This document shows positions 39,501 through 53,965 of a stretch of DNA of 64,000 nt, in pieces. Under the pieces are notes generated by a model. That model saw only the letters and a program-made list of their open reading frames with translations. It was not told the origin of the DNA and did not search any database. Location of the stretch: assembly GCA_965153355.1 (NCBI GenBank), contig OZ231126.1, forward strand, positions 8,060,001-8,124,000, given 5' to 3'. The position numbers and the translations under genes are program-made. How positions within the stretch are numbered: the stretch's first letter is position 1; each line of letters begins with the position of its first letter. Source of the DNA: Flaccisagitta enflata (lineage: Eukaryota; Chaetognatha; Sagittoidea; Aphragmophora).

Positions 39501-42500
39501 TGATGACGTACAGTAGATGTCGTCTAGACTTGGAAACACAGGGGAATTCATATTAAGAAAACAAATAAATATAAAAAACTGATATTTGGATTATAAACTA
39601 ATAAAAAGATGCTTTATTGACAATGGGTGTTGGTTGCCATGGTTGTATTCCCGCTAAAATATCAATATTTTGATAAATTTTTTGAAGGAACATTGCTTAA
39701 AACAAAATTTGCTACGACTTTCCTACAGTATGTTCTGTAAGAATATTGCTAGTTTAGCCGTTGCTAGGGAGTGTAATTATGTGTGATAACCCTGTGATGC
39801 TCGCTAGCAACTGCCAAACGAGCGATATTTTTGTAGAACATACTGTGGGAAAGTTGTTGCAAATTGGATTTTAAGCAATGTTCCCTCGAAAAAATTTTTA
39901 ACATATTGATATTTTAGCGGGAATACATGGAAATATATTTACGTAGCAACCGACATCCATCATCAATAAAGCATCCTTTTGTTAGTTTATATACTAAATA
40001 TCAATTTCATAGGTTTGTTTATTTTCCTATTATGAATTCCCCCGTATTTCCAAGTCTAGACGACATCTACTGTAACTCGTAAGATGCCAAAACTGGAGAA
40101 AATGTCGAAAATGGCGCTGACCAAAACAACATTTATGCGCGGGACTCATTATCTTCAAACCGGCTAAGAAAGAACAAAGAAAAGACTCCATCACTGACAA
40201 CAATTACAGTGCTGACGTGGTAATTTTTTTGTGGGGATAAGTTTTGCATTACTTATTAGTTTTTGGTGTATGTTTGATTGTCTAAGTAAAGCTCGTAGCA
40301 CTTTCTTTTGTCACAGAACTTCAGCATCATCATTACATCCTCCAAAGCATCAGGGATTTCGAGCAATGATCAAGAGAAAATGGTTGTAGATGAATCTGAT
40401 ATCCGCAAGCGTCAATTTACTGCAAAGACTCTGATCGGAATTTCTATTTTTTTCTTCTTTTTTTCATAATTTGATTTCTGTTGGACCTATCATGGGGAAC
40501 TTTGGTGGAGAAACGGCGAGAAATGTTTCCTCCTTCAGGAATTTTTTGTATTGAGGTAAGATTAATATCCTTGATCTCCCAGCGTTTGGAAAAAAGTAAG
40601 TCATGTAGTTGTAGTTTAATACTGCTCTAACAAAGGGTAATACGACGTCAGGACTTGCTTAAATTGTGCACTATATTGATATTTACTACGATGATACATT
40701 CCAGAGACGATGTAACGCCGAATGACACTGAGACGTCCAGTATTGATGACCAAAAAAAGCAGAGGAAAGAGTGAAGATGGACTACGGCAACAAAGGAAGA
40801 GCAAGATCAAAGGAAAAAAACAAATAAAGGAAGAAACAATGGAGGATAAAAGTGACGACGGAGAACAATGACAACGAAGGCGAAGGCGAAGAACGACAAC
40901 GAAGGAATGGATCAATGATTATGAAGGAAGAGAACAACAACGATGAAGGAAAAGAACAACGACGATGAAGAACAAAAACGAAGATGAACAACGACGTTAA
41001 AGGGGAAGGACGTCCAAGCAAAAGGAGAAGAAAACAACAAATAAGGAAACGAACAAAGACGATGAGAAAGAAGAACAATGGCAATGGAGGATAAGAATGA
41101 CGACCATTGAGACAAATAACGAAGACGGAGAGGGACAGTCATGGATAAGAACAACAGCAACAACAAAAAGAACACCAGCAAAACGATCAAATAAAATTTA
41201 ATATTTGCCTGTTAATTTCAGTCTTTTTTAGATTGTTTTAATGACTTTGTTTTATACACCAACGTTAAATGAAGGAAGCGTAATTTTGTGAATTTTTTCT
41301 TTGCAAATCCTACATTCTTGTTTCATCAACAGGTGGCGATAAGGTTGCTTAGGCCGCAATTTGGTTGCTGAGACTAATTAGGATGCTGGGACTATGAATT
41401 GGTTTCTGAAGCTGCAAATAGGTTGCTGTGGCCGCGATTAGGTCGCCAAGGCCAGGATTAGGTTGGTAAAGCCATAAGTAGGTCGCTGAGGCCGCGAATA
41501 GGTCATTGAGGCAAAGATTAGATTGCTTTTTGAGCAGCGACCCCAAAGGGGACTAAGTCCTGTAGAACACAGGGGGACTTTTGTTTGTCATTCCATTCGT
41601 CTCACAGATTCAAGGCCTGAGAGGGCAGATTTCAGGCCTGAGAGTGTAAATTTCAGGCCTGAGAGGGCAGATTTCAGGCCTGAGAGGGTAAATTTCAGGC
41701 CTGAGAGGGCAGATTTCAGGCCTGAGAGGGCCTGGGGGGAACGGACGGAATGACGAACAAAAGTCCCCCTGTGCCTGTGTTCTACAGGACTTTGTCCCCT
41801 TTGGGGCCACTGCCCTGCTTCCTCTCACTCCATTTCACAATTATGCAAAGCATGGCAAGGGGTATCGCTGACCACATATTGCACTTGGGCGACCTGTTAT
41901 AGCAGTGGATAACATGTTGAGACAGGGATAAATTCGCTGAGGCCGGGATGAGGTCGCTGATACCAGGATTGGGTACAGTGCGACGGGAGCAATGACGACC
42001 TAGACTGGAGGATAGATTTTAAGTATCCTAATTTCATTTGATATGTAAAAAAATTCAGATTTATACTAATTAAAGGTTGCTCTATTGCTTGAATATATTG
42101 GCTTTTCTCATTTTTAGTTGCCTGAACGCGACTCTAGAAGCCGCTATATTGGTCTGTCTGTCCGTCACGTAACCTTTTCGAAATATAGCTTAAATCATCA
42201 TTTTAAAGGAACTTTTGGGTATTTTAGGGTACTTAAGGGTACTATAGAGTACTGTAGGTATCAAGGGTAATATAGGTACTTCTGGGTACTTCAGGTTAAT
42301 TTAGGGTACTTATGGGTACTTTAGGGTATTGCAGGTACTTAAGGGTATCTTAGGGTACCTTAAGGTACATTAGGTAATAAAGGGTACTCAAGGTACTTTA
42401 AGTTCCTAATTTTAATCTATCACCTTTACTATCTTTACTTTTTACACCTTTATTACCTTTATTACCTTCATTACTTTTATTACTTTTTTGACCTTATTGA

Positions 42501-44136
42501 CCTTAATTACCTTTATTACCTTTACTACCGTTAGTACCAGGCGACTAAGGTTTGTTGACCTTGTTCAAACTTGTGACTTGACTTCATCAGGGCTTCATTT
42601 TTCGATGTTATAACCTAGCTCATCAGAGCGGGCAAAAAATTCCATATGTTTTAGAAAAAAAATCAGCTCAATTGGACCATTTTTACAGTTTTTATACCAG
42701 TTTGAAGCTTTGCCCAGATATTAATTTACATAATTGTTCTTTTTGAAAAATAACTTTAAAACCTGTAAAAATAGTCCGATTGAGGTGATTTTTTTTTCAA
42801 TAAAATATAAAACTTTCAGCCCGATCTGATGGGCTAGGTTAGAACGTTGAAAAATGAAGTCCTATTAGAGTCAAGTCACAAGTTGAAGAATAAGAAAAGC
42901 TAACATATTCAAGCAATAAAGCAGCCTTTAATTAACATAGATCTAAATTTTTTTCATAAATCAAATGAAATTATAATACCTTAAATCTATCGTCCAGTCT
43001 AGGTCGTCTTTGCTCCCATTGTACTGTAGCCTAGAAAAGGTTTAGGAAGCCATGATTAGGTAGCTGTGGCCATGATTATGTGCACGCTTCCTAATCATTT
43101 GAGTTTTTTTCTTCTCATCCTGCTAATTGTATGATGCGTTCTTTGCACTGTCGCTTATTTTGCGGACAAAAACATGACAGATGTATATATTAGGTTGCAT
43201 AACAGCTGTAAGACAAATTGCGCAGCTGTGACACGTATGCGTGGCCATAATGAGTCATGCTTGGTTGTAACGCATTACAGGTGGTTGTAACGTGTCATGC
43301 GCAGTTGTAACATGACACACGCTGTTGTATCATGTCATTCACAGCTGTGACGTGTCAAATGTGATTGAAACGCATCACGCACGGTTGTAACGCTACTATC
43401 ACATAACGCGCGGCCGCTGTATGTATCATGTAATACAAACAAGCCCGGTTGGGCAACAATGCGTCCACACTGTTTCTGCATGATATGATTTACACCATAG
43501 TAGACAAGGTCATAACTCATAAGCATTTTCTGTGCAAAAAATCAAGGTAATCGGTCAATTCGTCTTTGAGTTATGGCCGTTCAAAGTTCGGATAAATAGT
43601 CATAATGATTTCGATTCGCGAAACAATTTGCTCGTTTTAGATCTGATCGTCGATCATTAAGGATCGGTCAACCATCATTCCCCATAAAATCAGTAAGATG
43701 CCATGGCCTAATGGTATTGTCATTGAACTTAAGATCACGTGATCACGAGTTCGATTCCGCTGCTTCGTCCCTTTTTGAAACAAGCCATTTAAGCAAAAGA
43801 GGGGTGAAGGGGAGGCACGTGAGAGATATTAAGTGGCAGCGAGGGTGAGCAAACGTCAAAGAGCAGTAAAGAAGCAATAATTAAAGGCATATTTGGCTGG
43901 AAGTATTTGATCAAAATTCTGAGCCCGGCAATTGAAAAGTCCAATGCCTGGCATTGGATAAGCTGCAAAATTCACATCAAAGCTCAAAGACCATCTTTCT
44001 TCAAAATTTATTGATGGTTAGATAGAAAATGTGTGTGTGCGTGTGCGTGCGTGTGTGTGCGCGCGTGCGTGTGTGTGCGCGCGTGCGTGTGTGTGTGCGC
44101 GCGTGCGTGTGTGTGTGCGCGCGTGCGTGTGTCTTT

Positions 44137-44196
<60 letters not shown>

Positions 44197-47100
44197 GAGA
44201 GTAAAAGACAGAGATCGAGTGTAGAAACGGATAGATAAAACAAGGCCGGATACACGGCAATCCAGTCGCGGATGGTTGGGCAGGAGCAATAATGCGAAAA
44301 CCGCTCGGAATTCATTGACATACCGACGTACCGATGTACCGACTGACACAGCAAGGTGGAGTCGCGTGTCCGTGACTAAAAACTAGTTAATGCGCTGTCC
44401 TTCAGATAGACTTAGATAGTCTTACCTTCAGTAAAAAGACAAGCACTCAGACATGAAGCGGCCAAGGCTGGTTTAACACTCCAATATTTTATCATCAGGA
44501 CGGCATTTCATGGAGACAACTGCAATATAATATCACCATCACCTTCTACCAAGATGAACGCAAATGGTGAGTGTAAAAGAGACAGATTGACTGACAGACA
44601 TGCAGATTGGAAAACATATGGACCCACACCAACACCACACACACACACACTCACAAATACTCAGGTACAGGCCGTACAGCATCTGAAACTGAAAGTTAAT
44701 TTTGCGGCTCTCTACAACGTGCGCGCCTCATTGGATGGGTCTTTACATCGTTATCACACATGTTGGTTGAATAATGGAGCTCCGCATTTTTATACTCTGT
44801 TCATATTATGATTTTGTATGGATTGCGAGGGTAGATAAGGCTAATTTGGAAGCATTCAGGGGGCGTGGTAAAACATTCATGAATTCAATTGGAGAATGAT
44901 TGGATTGACATGAATTGTAAGAGTTGCGCAGTGGTGTACCTAAATTTTTATTCAGGGCTAAATCAGGAAAAGAGTTGATCACTTAGTGATAATCTACGAG
45001 CCGTCACTAGGCAGAGATTTGTTCTGCAGACGTGAATTGAGATGAATTGTAGTTATTGAAGTTCCGACTGTCGTTTTAAATTGATTGGTCCAAGACCTGC
45101 ACTGAAACTTGAAAGGTCAAGTAGCATCATTTGTTTGCTTTGCTTTGCTTTGCAATTGTTTTTTTTTCAATGTTCTGTTTTGTGTAGTTACGTATGTCTG
45201 TGTTCGTTTGCGTGGTGTGCATTAGTTTAAGTATGCCTTGCCTCTTTATTGCCCTCATTGAAATGAATCTTCTATAAAGAAATACAAATGAAATACTGAT
45301 CAGTAATCTGTCTCCCATGATTAATTGCAAAATGCTCAATGTCAGCCCTACTGTGACACCACGTGGGCGTCGGATATGCACAGATACAGTGAATCTGTTG
45401 CTTCAGGCAGAGCATATATATTCAGTGAGTTTTTGTGGCTTTTCAGCATCAAGTTAGACAGATAGAAAAAAAATCCCAGACTTTGCCAATTTCGCGTCAG
45501 ATTCAGTCGGAATACGGTACGGCCAAAAATAGGGTACAGGACAATTTGTCGTGTTTTGAAACCAGTTTGGGAATTGGAGATTCGACATCTCAGATGCGTT
45601 AGTCTTAGTTTTCTTCTACATTTGCTAGAATTTGAATGGAGGCGAGTATTCACACAATTTTTTTTTTAAATGAAAGCTAATAGCTGAAATAAGATACCAT
45701 ACACTTTGCAAGTCGATAGACGTGATGTAAGTGTGTAAAAATTGTAGTTAAAAACATTGTTTTTCCTTCTAATTGCGCATGGCCTTCTGTTTCCTCTCTA
45801 GAGCTTTCTCTAAAACTTCAAATAATTTGTAGGACACCAGAGTCTGGCAAGCCGTAACGCATTTTGGTAAAAAAGGTGTTACATGAGTGGAACTCAATAA
45901 GTTGAATTGATTATCGGTAGCTTCGAAGCGAGGTTTTGCTCTCATGATGACGAAAGTCGCTCGGCCAATCCGAGATCGGAACAGTTGAGATCGAACCAAT
46001 GAGAGTCAACTATGAGGGCAACTCAAAAAGAGAGAGCAATACTAGAAATTCGATAGCTTAACTTTGGCATAGTACTACTACTATGCCGAAGCATACTTTT
46101 CTTTCGTTTATACACGATTGGAAAGCCCATATCCTCAACCTTTTTTGGAGAGATTTCCAGCTTTGCCAACCAAACTGTTCTCTCTCTGGAAGTTGTTGTT
46201 CAAAAAAGGGAAATAGAAATTGAGTGAAAAAAGGAGAATTTTTTTTTTAAATTGGCTAAAAAACATTCTAAATGATAACTTTTTTAAATTCTGATTGCAC
46301 CACTGCGTTTATCTGCGTTTCTACTTTCAAAAATGGTAAAGAACGCCAATATTAAGTGCCCCACTGAGAGGTGAGATCAGGTCTACGACCACATATCAGA
46401 GAAACTGAGATTTTGCTTGTTTATTTTTATTTTGGAGTAAGGTGACGATAATAGGGCAAAAAAAGACTGCCAATCAATGCGGTCAATGGTCTAGTTTTCT
46501 TGAAAAAAAACCGCGATCCTCTATGTTAACTTTTTTTTTCCACCTACTCAAAGTATATGGAGAGTTAACATTTCAAAGTGCGTTTTTGATTACTTTTATA
46601 ATATCACTACCTAGAACTAAAGAGATTTGGGATTTTTGATCCATTTTAGGGACCGCGAGTTCCATTTATTTATCACCACTCCACGGTGGTTGTGGTGTAA
46701 ATATTGAAATTTAGTCACTTTGGGCTCAAAATTGGGCCACTTTAGTCTGGAAATTTGACCCGAAATCTGTGAGATTATGAAACAAGAGCTCAAGAGCTAA
46801 CCAGTGGTGCAATCTGCATGTTGCCATCATTTTTTGCTAAGATTTGAGAGCTTTTCAAAGATGGAAGGGTATGAGGGTTATTTTACCAATTGAATTTGGT
46901 GGTCAATTTTGATATTTTTTACATTTTTTGTTATATCTCCACTTTGGATAGACAAATCTGGATGAAATTGGTGACCAAATTGAAGAGTTTTTGATGCTCT
47001 AAGTGAATCTGGTAAAATTTTGATCAATATGACTCAAAATTTTGGTAGACTCTAGAAGCAGGTAAAAAGATTTTTTCACCATTTGGCTACTTTGTCAAAA

Positions 47101-48536
47101 TTTGGCACTTCAGATAGAAAATGACAAAAAATCAGTGGGCAAATTAAACTACTGTTCAAGATCTAACAAATGGTGCAATCGGGATGTCGATATGTTGAAG
47201 CATATAGATTTGGCAGAGCTTTTGGGCTCATAATGACCAAAAAATGTCATTTTATTATACCCACTGATCTTTGAAACTTCGCAAAATCTATATGCTTTAA
47301 CCTATTGACATGCCGATTGCACCATTGGTTAGATCTTGAACAGTACTTTAATTTGCCCACTGATTTTTTAGCATTTTCTATCTCAGAAGTGCCCAAATTT
47401 TTTGACCAAAGTAGCCAAAATGGCGAAAAAAATCATGTTTAAGCACCTGCTTGTAGAGTCTCCCAAAAATTTTGAGGGTCATTTTGATCCAAAATTTTAC
47501 CAGATTCATCTAGAGTATCAAAAACTCTTCAATTTGGTCACCAATTTCATCCAGATTTGTCCATCCAAAGCGGAAATATATCAAAAATTGTAAAAAATGT
47601 CAAAATTGACCACCAAATTCAATTGGTAAAATAACCCTCATACCCTTCCATCTTTGAAAAGCTCTCAAATCTTAAAAAAAAATAATAGCAACATGCGATT
47701 TGCACCACTGGTTAGCTCTTGAGCTCTAGTTTCATAATATCACAGATTTCGGGTCAAATTTCCAAACCAAAGTGGCCCGATTTTAGCCCAAAGTGACCAA
47801 ATTTCAACATTTTCACCACAACCACCTTGGAGTGGTGACAAATAAATGGAACTCGCGGTCCCTATAATGGATCAAAAATCCCTAATCTCTTTAATTCTAG
47901 GTAGTGATATCATAAAAATAATCAAAAACGATCGGGTTTTGAGCACATGAGGGGGAAAACACACTCAGCATACTCACTCTAAAACACAGACAATCATAAC
48001 TGCTCGTATTCACACTTTCCACTCGATCACCACGGACCGACGGACGGACAAAGCAGTACAGTTGCGTGTCCGCCAAAAAAAAAAAAAAAAAAAAAACCCA
48101 GAAACTCGATAATAGCCAATTTCATTTTCATTTTCATTGTCATTAGGTCTGGACCTACTTCTAAGGATGTTAAAAAATATAAAAAAATTCTTAATTTTTC
48201 TTTGTTTGTGTTAGGTTGAATTTAAAAGCATCTAAATATGAGACTTTTGACTTCACAATCACCCTACAACATCACCATAATCCCTTCCCCCCCCCAATGA
48301 TTTCAAAAGGGACTACCCCATCTGTTGACCTGATAGACGTGTCCTCCATCTCGAGAAGCGGCTGCGTAGTGAAGCGCCGTTCTTCCCACGTTGTCTGTCA
48401 AGTTGACCGAGTTGCTGTAAGTCTCAGCCAAATACTGGGCGATGTCCGAACACTCGTAAATAACGGCCTATGGATGGATGGGTAGAAAGGGAATCGTGGG
48501 AAAAACATGACTCAAGCAAGAAAATCCCCACACTCA

Positions 48537-48627
<91 letters not shown>

Positions 48628-49274
48628 CTAGATACTGCTATACTGCTGTTGCACACAAACAAGCACTTGCCTTGTGCAGTCAGCAGTGGTGATTTCCCCG
48701 TTTGGTCTCTAGGTGCAGCGATGCTGCTGTTGCACATGTAAAGGCACTTACCTTGTGCAGCGGTGATTTTCCCGTATGGTCTCTAGATGCTGCTATGCTG
48801 CTGTTGCACACATAAAAGCACCTACCTTGTGCAGCGGTGATTTCCCCTTTTGGTCTCTAGAAACTGCTATGCTGCTGTTGCACATATAAAAGCACTTACC
48901 TTGTGCAGCGGTGATTTCCCCGTTTGGTCTCTAGATGCTGCTATGCTGCTGTTGCACATATAAAAGCACTTACCTTGTGCAGCGGTGATTTCCCCGTTTG
49001 GTCTCTAGATGCTGCTATGCTGCTGTTGCACATATAAAAGCAATTACCTTGTGCAGCGGTGATTTCCCCGTTTGGTCTCTAGATGCTGCTATGCTGCTGT
49101 TGCATTGCGCCGTGACGTCTTCTAGTTCGTCCATCTTGGCTGCTCGATGAACTGCTTCCATTTTCCCTCTCAAATCAGGAACAGAATCAACGAATTTCTT
49201 CACCGCATCGCTGGCAGCTGCGAAAGGGTGGGGGGAAGATGGGAATTGTAAATGTACTTACACTCTAACAGGTA

Positions 49275-49347
<73 letters not shown>

Positions 49348-49373
49348 CGTTGTCGTTGTCGTTGTCGTCGTCG

Positions 49374-49423
<50 letters not shown>

Positions 49424-52400
49424 ATAGTTGTTGTCGTTTTTTTCGATTGTCATTACCTTTTGTCATCTGACCTTCTTGACAAAACATGTTGTCCTTTGTC
49501 ATTTGACTTACTTGATAAAGCTGACTGTCCTTTGTCATCTGACTTACTTGACAAAACATGTTGTTCTTTGTCTTCTGACTTACTTGACAAAGCTGGTTGT
49601 CCCTTGTCATCCAAGACATTGAATTTATGATGACCATCGTAAAGAAGAGATTCCATTTTTGCCACATTCGACGTTTGAATCAAATCTGTTATCTGATGTG
49701 TATAAATAAACGAGACCGATATCAATTTTCCCCTAGAATAGTCTAAACTAACAATTCTCTTTGCGTCTTGGTAACTCTGCATAAGACTTTGTCCGTTCAT
49801 TCGTCCGTCTGTCCATCGGTCTGCCAGTCGTTGGTCCGTCCATCTGCAGTATTCTGCACGTTAGCCCATAAGAATAAAGCTCATTTACATAATCTTCCAC
49901 GATGCCCTTGATTGATACAGGTGCGTTTCCCATTTTCACGTAGTCGCTGATTGAGAGTCCATCTTGATCTCTTTCTGTGAGCGGGACTTTCTCTAACAAC
50001 ACTTTGGCAGTGTCCTCGGCTTTGCTCAGTACCGCGATGTGCAACAGGGATTGCCCTAGGATATAGGATGGAAGTACAGATCGCATAATTAAAGATGGTG
50101 TGCCGTTTTTTATACCCACCCCCACCTAAACTGATCATGATAGCTCCTTAAAATTTGACATGCAGGGCCAGAGGGTGAATAGATTTGGGGCCAGCAAGGC
50201 AATCTCTAATATTTTGCCCCAAAACCAAGATTCAGGGAGGAGCTAGGGCGACGCTGCCCTTTGTGTCTTTTCACCCCAAATCTCGGGCTTTGGGCAACAT
50301 AACAAAAGTCGGCTCGGTGGCCCCAAATCTATTCACCTGTAGCCCCTACATGTCAAATTTTAACTCGCTAGCATGTCCTGCTTGTTGTTGTTGTGTGCTG
50401 TTGGTGGGGGTGGGTTGAAAATGCGTCACACTATCTTTAAATGTGTCGCACTGTGTAGAGATTTTCCCAATTGTGATTATCAGATCAGAGAAAGCTTTTA
50501 CTTAACCCTCTGATTTTCGGAACAACGCAACATGCAACAGGGGCACAGACCACCAAATCCCACCCTGATGGGAAATAAGCCCCTAGCGACACTTTATCCC
50601 ACTCAAGCCACCTATAGGGGCTGGCCTGCGATGGTAGTACAGATTTTCCCAATCATGCATATCAGATCAGAAAGACTTTTGAAGCTTCTTTTCGCTTTAG
50701 AAAGCAAAGAAAGGCCAGTTATAAGTTCATGATTCGTGAATTGTTTGTCCCCGGCACTTAGCACCGCGATGTGTGATATATTTTGGCCTGTTTACTTGTG
50801 AATATTGGCCCCACCCTCTTCCTGCACCGACCTGGACTCATTTGAAGATTAAACCATGTCAGCAAAACTATAGGCTTCCTATGGCAATAAAAGAATCCCC
50901 ATAAGAAGCTAGAAGCCTATGGTTTTGCCGACAAGGTTTTTCGTTTAATTTCACACCCCACCTGTGAGAAACCCTTCTTTAACTGGAATTCTGTGCAAAA
51001 GCCTTGAGTAAATCAGTATTTGAATTTCGATCGGATCCCCGACCACTCTTACCGACAATGCATTAAGCAGCGTACATAGGTCTCATAGTCGTATGAGATT
51101 TGTCACTACAGCCAATACAGCTGTACAAAATTGTCTCTCAACATTGACAAATATGGATCTTTACTTAGCAAAAGGCGGGTGTCTTTTGATTCCCCTAAAC
51201 ATGGCTCAAAGCGAATGATCAATCTGGCAAGGTTAAGCTTGACGCATTACAGGTGTTTGCTCAACACGGCAATATGCAAAAAAGATCGACCTGAACTCTT
51301 CAAAGAACGAATGAATGTTGAGATGAAAAATGGATTTTGGAGGAGAAGCGCATTCAAGCGCGGGAAAAACCCAGGAGAGATTTCCTCACTTTTTACACCT
51401 TTACTTTCCATCTTCTTCTCATCCTAAACCTCTCATATTTAAGGGAGTGTGTCTGTAGGAGATAAGGTAGGTCCGTCCGTAGCGCGTAGGTCCGTAGGTA
51501 GTTAACGTGAAACTTTGAATGACGTGGATTCGGCCGAAATGAATTGTTCTGAGCGTTATTCCCACCAAAAATACAGCCCTTGCCAAGCTACATGACTGCT
51601 CCTGCCCACCCGCATTACATTCAATTTTTTTATATAACAACATGTCATTTTTCAGTGCTCAGTGTTCTTATTTCTACAGCGATTTGAAGCTCAAATTGTT
51701 CTTAGGATGTTCTTATTTTACAATTGAATCACCAGCTTGTGCAGGAATGTTCTTTTATCTGGTTACCTAACTCTGATTCTCAATTGAAAGGATATGAGAA
51801 CCAAAATATTGATCATAAACATATCAAATTTCAATATAAGAGTGACTAAAGTCAATTGTTATGATCAAATAGTATCGCTTCCACCATATTCCCTCTTTTT
51901 GAGGCTGGCGATGTCCTTATGATTGTTCTTATTTTTTTCCACATCTGAGCCTCAATGTTCTTATAAACAAAGTTCTTAGTCAAAGAAAGGAGTGTACTGC
52001 CTCTGCCCAACCACAGGCGACAACTAATTGGACTGGTATCAGGCCTTTTTGGGCAGCGGCCCCAAAGGGAACGATGTCCTATAGAACACATGGGGACATT
52101 TCCCTTCATTCGTTTGTTCGTCCATCCGTTCGTTCCTCTGTCCGTTCATTCGTCCATCCCCCCAGGCCTTCTCAGGCCTGAAATCTTCCCTCTCACTCCA
52201 GAACTCTGCCCTTTCAGGCCTTGAATCTGCCCTCTCAGGCCTAAAATCTGCCCTCTCAGGCCAAAAATCCGCCCTCTCAAGCCTTAAATCTGCCCTCGCG
52301 TTTAACCAGTTTGAAAGTATCTATTCTGCACAAAATAATCAGTCATCGCTGAGCTCAACACATTTTTAAAGCGACCCAATACATTTGGGTGCTTCGCATA

Positions 52401-53965
52401 GAAAAAGTTGGTTATTTCTTTTCGCCCTCTTTACCTAATGAGGAGTGACAAATTTTAGGACCCTTATCATTTTTGTTTTATCAAAAATCATTCATCTTCC
52501 GTTTTTTAGAAAATTGTTTTTGAGGGTCTGGAGATGGGGAAGGAAATCTAAGGGGGGAAAAAGAGAAAAAAAGGAAATTTGGGGAAAATATAACTTTTTA
52601 CAGTACCAAATCATAAAACTCAATTAGTAGAACACAATTTAACACTATTCAAACCTTAACTACATAGTTTTATTGCTATATGGGGAAGAAAATCATGGAT
52701 AAAAAAACATGACGCGGCGCGTCGCGGGGAAGAAAATCAAAGGCAGGGGGGGGAAAAAAATCAAAAGCGACTCAAGAATATACACCCCTGGACCCTTATC
52801 ATTTTTGTTTTATCAAAAATCATTCATCTTCCGTTTTTTAGAAAATTGCTTTTGAGGACCTAATTTGTATAATGCAGTGGGATAAAACAATATGCTGACG
52901 TTATTTCAATCAGTTTTCATAATTTTCTACTCTTCACAGAATTACAATTTTGCCTTTTCATTTGCTTTTTCATAACTTATGTTCTGATATTTTAGTTTGT
53001 TTTTTCATACATCATGATTTTTTAAAACAAATAATTATTCTTTTTGTAACAAAACTACATAGGATTTTGCTGAATTCTGGTAAGTCAGTGGAAACTTTAA
53101 GGCCAAAACAAAAACGGAAGATGATGGAATTTTGAAAAAATAGTCATCGTCATGATTTATGCTCCTCCAGATTATGTAAGTAGGGTGAAGGGATACTCCC
53201 AACTTTTGCTATGTAAAGCACCCAACCAATACATACTTCTCATCCTACGGTAGCACATAAGGAGGAAAGCTACTGCTTTCTCTAGCTTCCTCTTAAGCTC
53301 TTTTACCAAACAAGGCCGGATACACGGCTACCTTAGTCGCGTGCGGGTGGGCAGGGGCGGCGAAAAAAGCTAAGCGTGACGGACCGACAGACCGACAGAC
53401 AGATAGACGGACAGAGCGGATTGTAGAGTCGCGTGCACGCGACTTAAAAAACACGAGCCCATGATCGTTAGCTGATAGTTTTTGCGCCTCGCATTTCCAT
53501 GGGCGAGATAGTTTACGTAATGGTCATTTATTTTTTCTCCTTTTTCAGGCGCTGTTTTAGTTCAAATCGATAGGCCCTTTACAGCACCTAGTCGTATATG
53601 TTTAATGTTTATACTACAGCTTTCGTTCAATTTCCAATTTTAAGTCGCGTGCACGCGACTCTACACCCGCTTTGTCCGTCGGTCGGTTGGTCTGTTCCTG
53701 CCCAAAATGGTCTACTGACCTCAAATATGGCTCCTGCCCACCCGCACGCGACTGCGGTAGCCGTGTAACCGGCCTTGTTTTTTTTCATTTATTCATCGAT
53801 TCATTCATTAATGCAGTTTTCATTCATTCATTCCTTCATCTGTCCATTTAATACCCCTTTCGTTTTTCATGAGAAAGTCGATTGATGCGTCATTTAAGAG
53901 ACTTTTGACTCCATCAGCGTCATTTTGGAGGATCATCGAATGAATGGGAATTTCTTCGATCTTCA

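Noticed and set aside
39109-39556. Met/Thr/Lys- and Val/Phe-rich frames on the two strands
   Set aside because: Products of a GAC/GAA trinucleotide-like repeat on both strands; no conserved motif.
45769-45999. 76-codon minus-strand frame ending [14 protein letters not shown] as an extra ankyrin-gene exon
   Set aside because: The exons at 48330 and 38327 join in phase and continue an ankyrin unit without it; no clear splice sites.
48650-49100. CRISPR-like array
   Set aside because: Units are contiguous 74-bp copies with no unique spacers, in a eukaryotic intron; they are duplicated exon edges.
49265-49453. Poly-Asn coding sequence
   Set aside because: It is the (GTT)n run within an intron between two well-placed exons.
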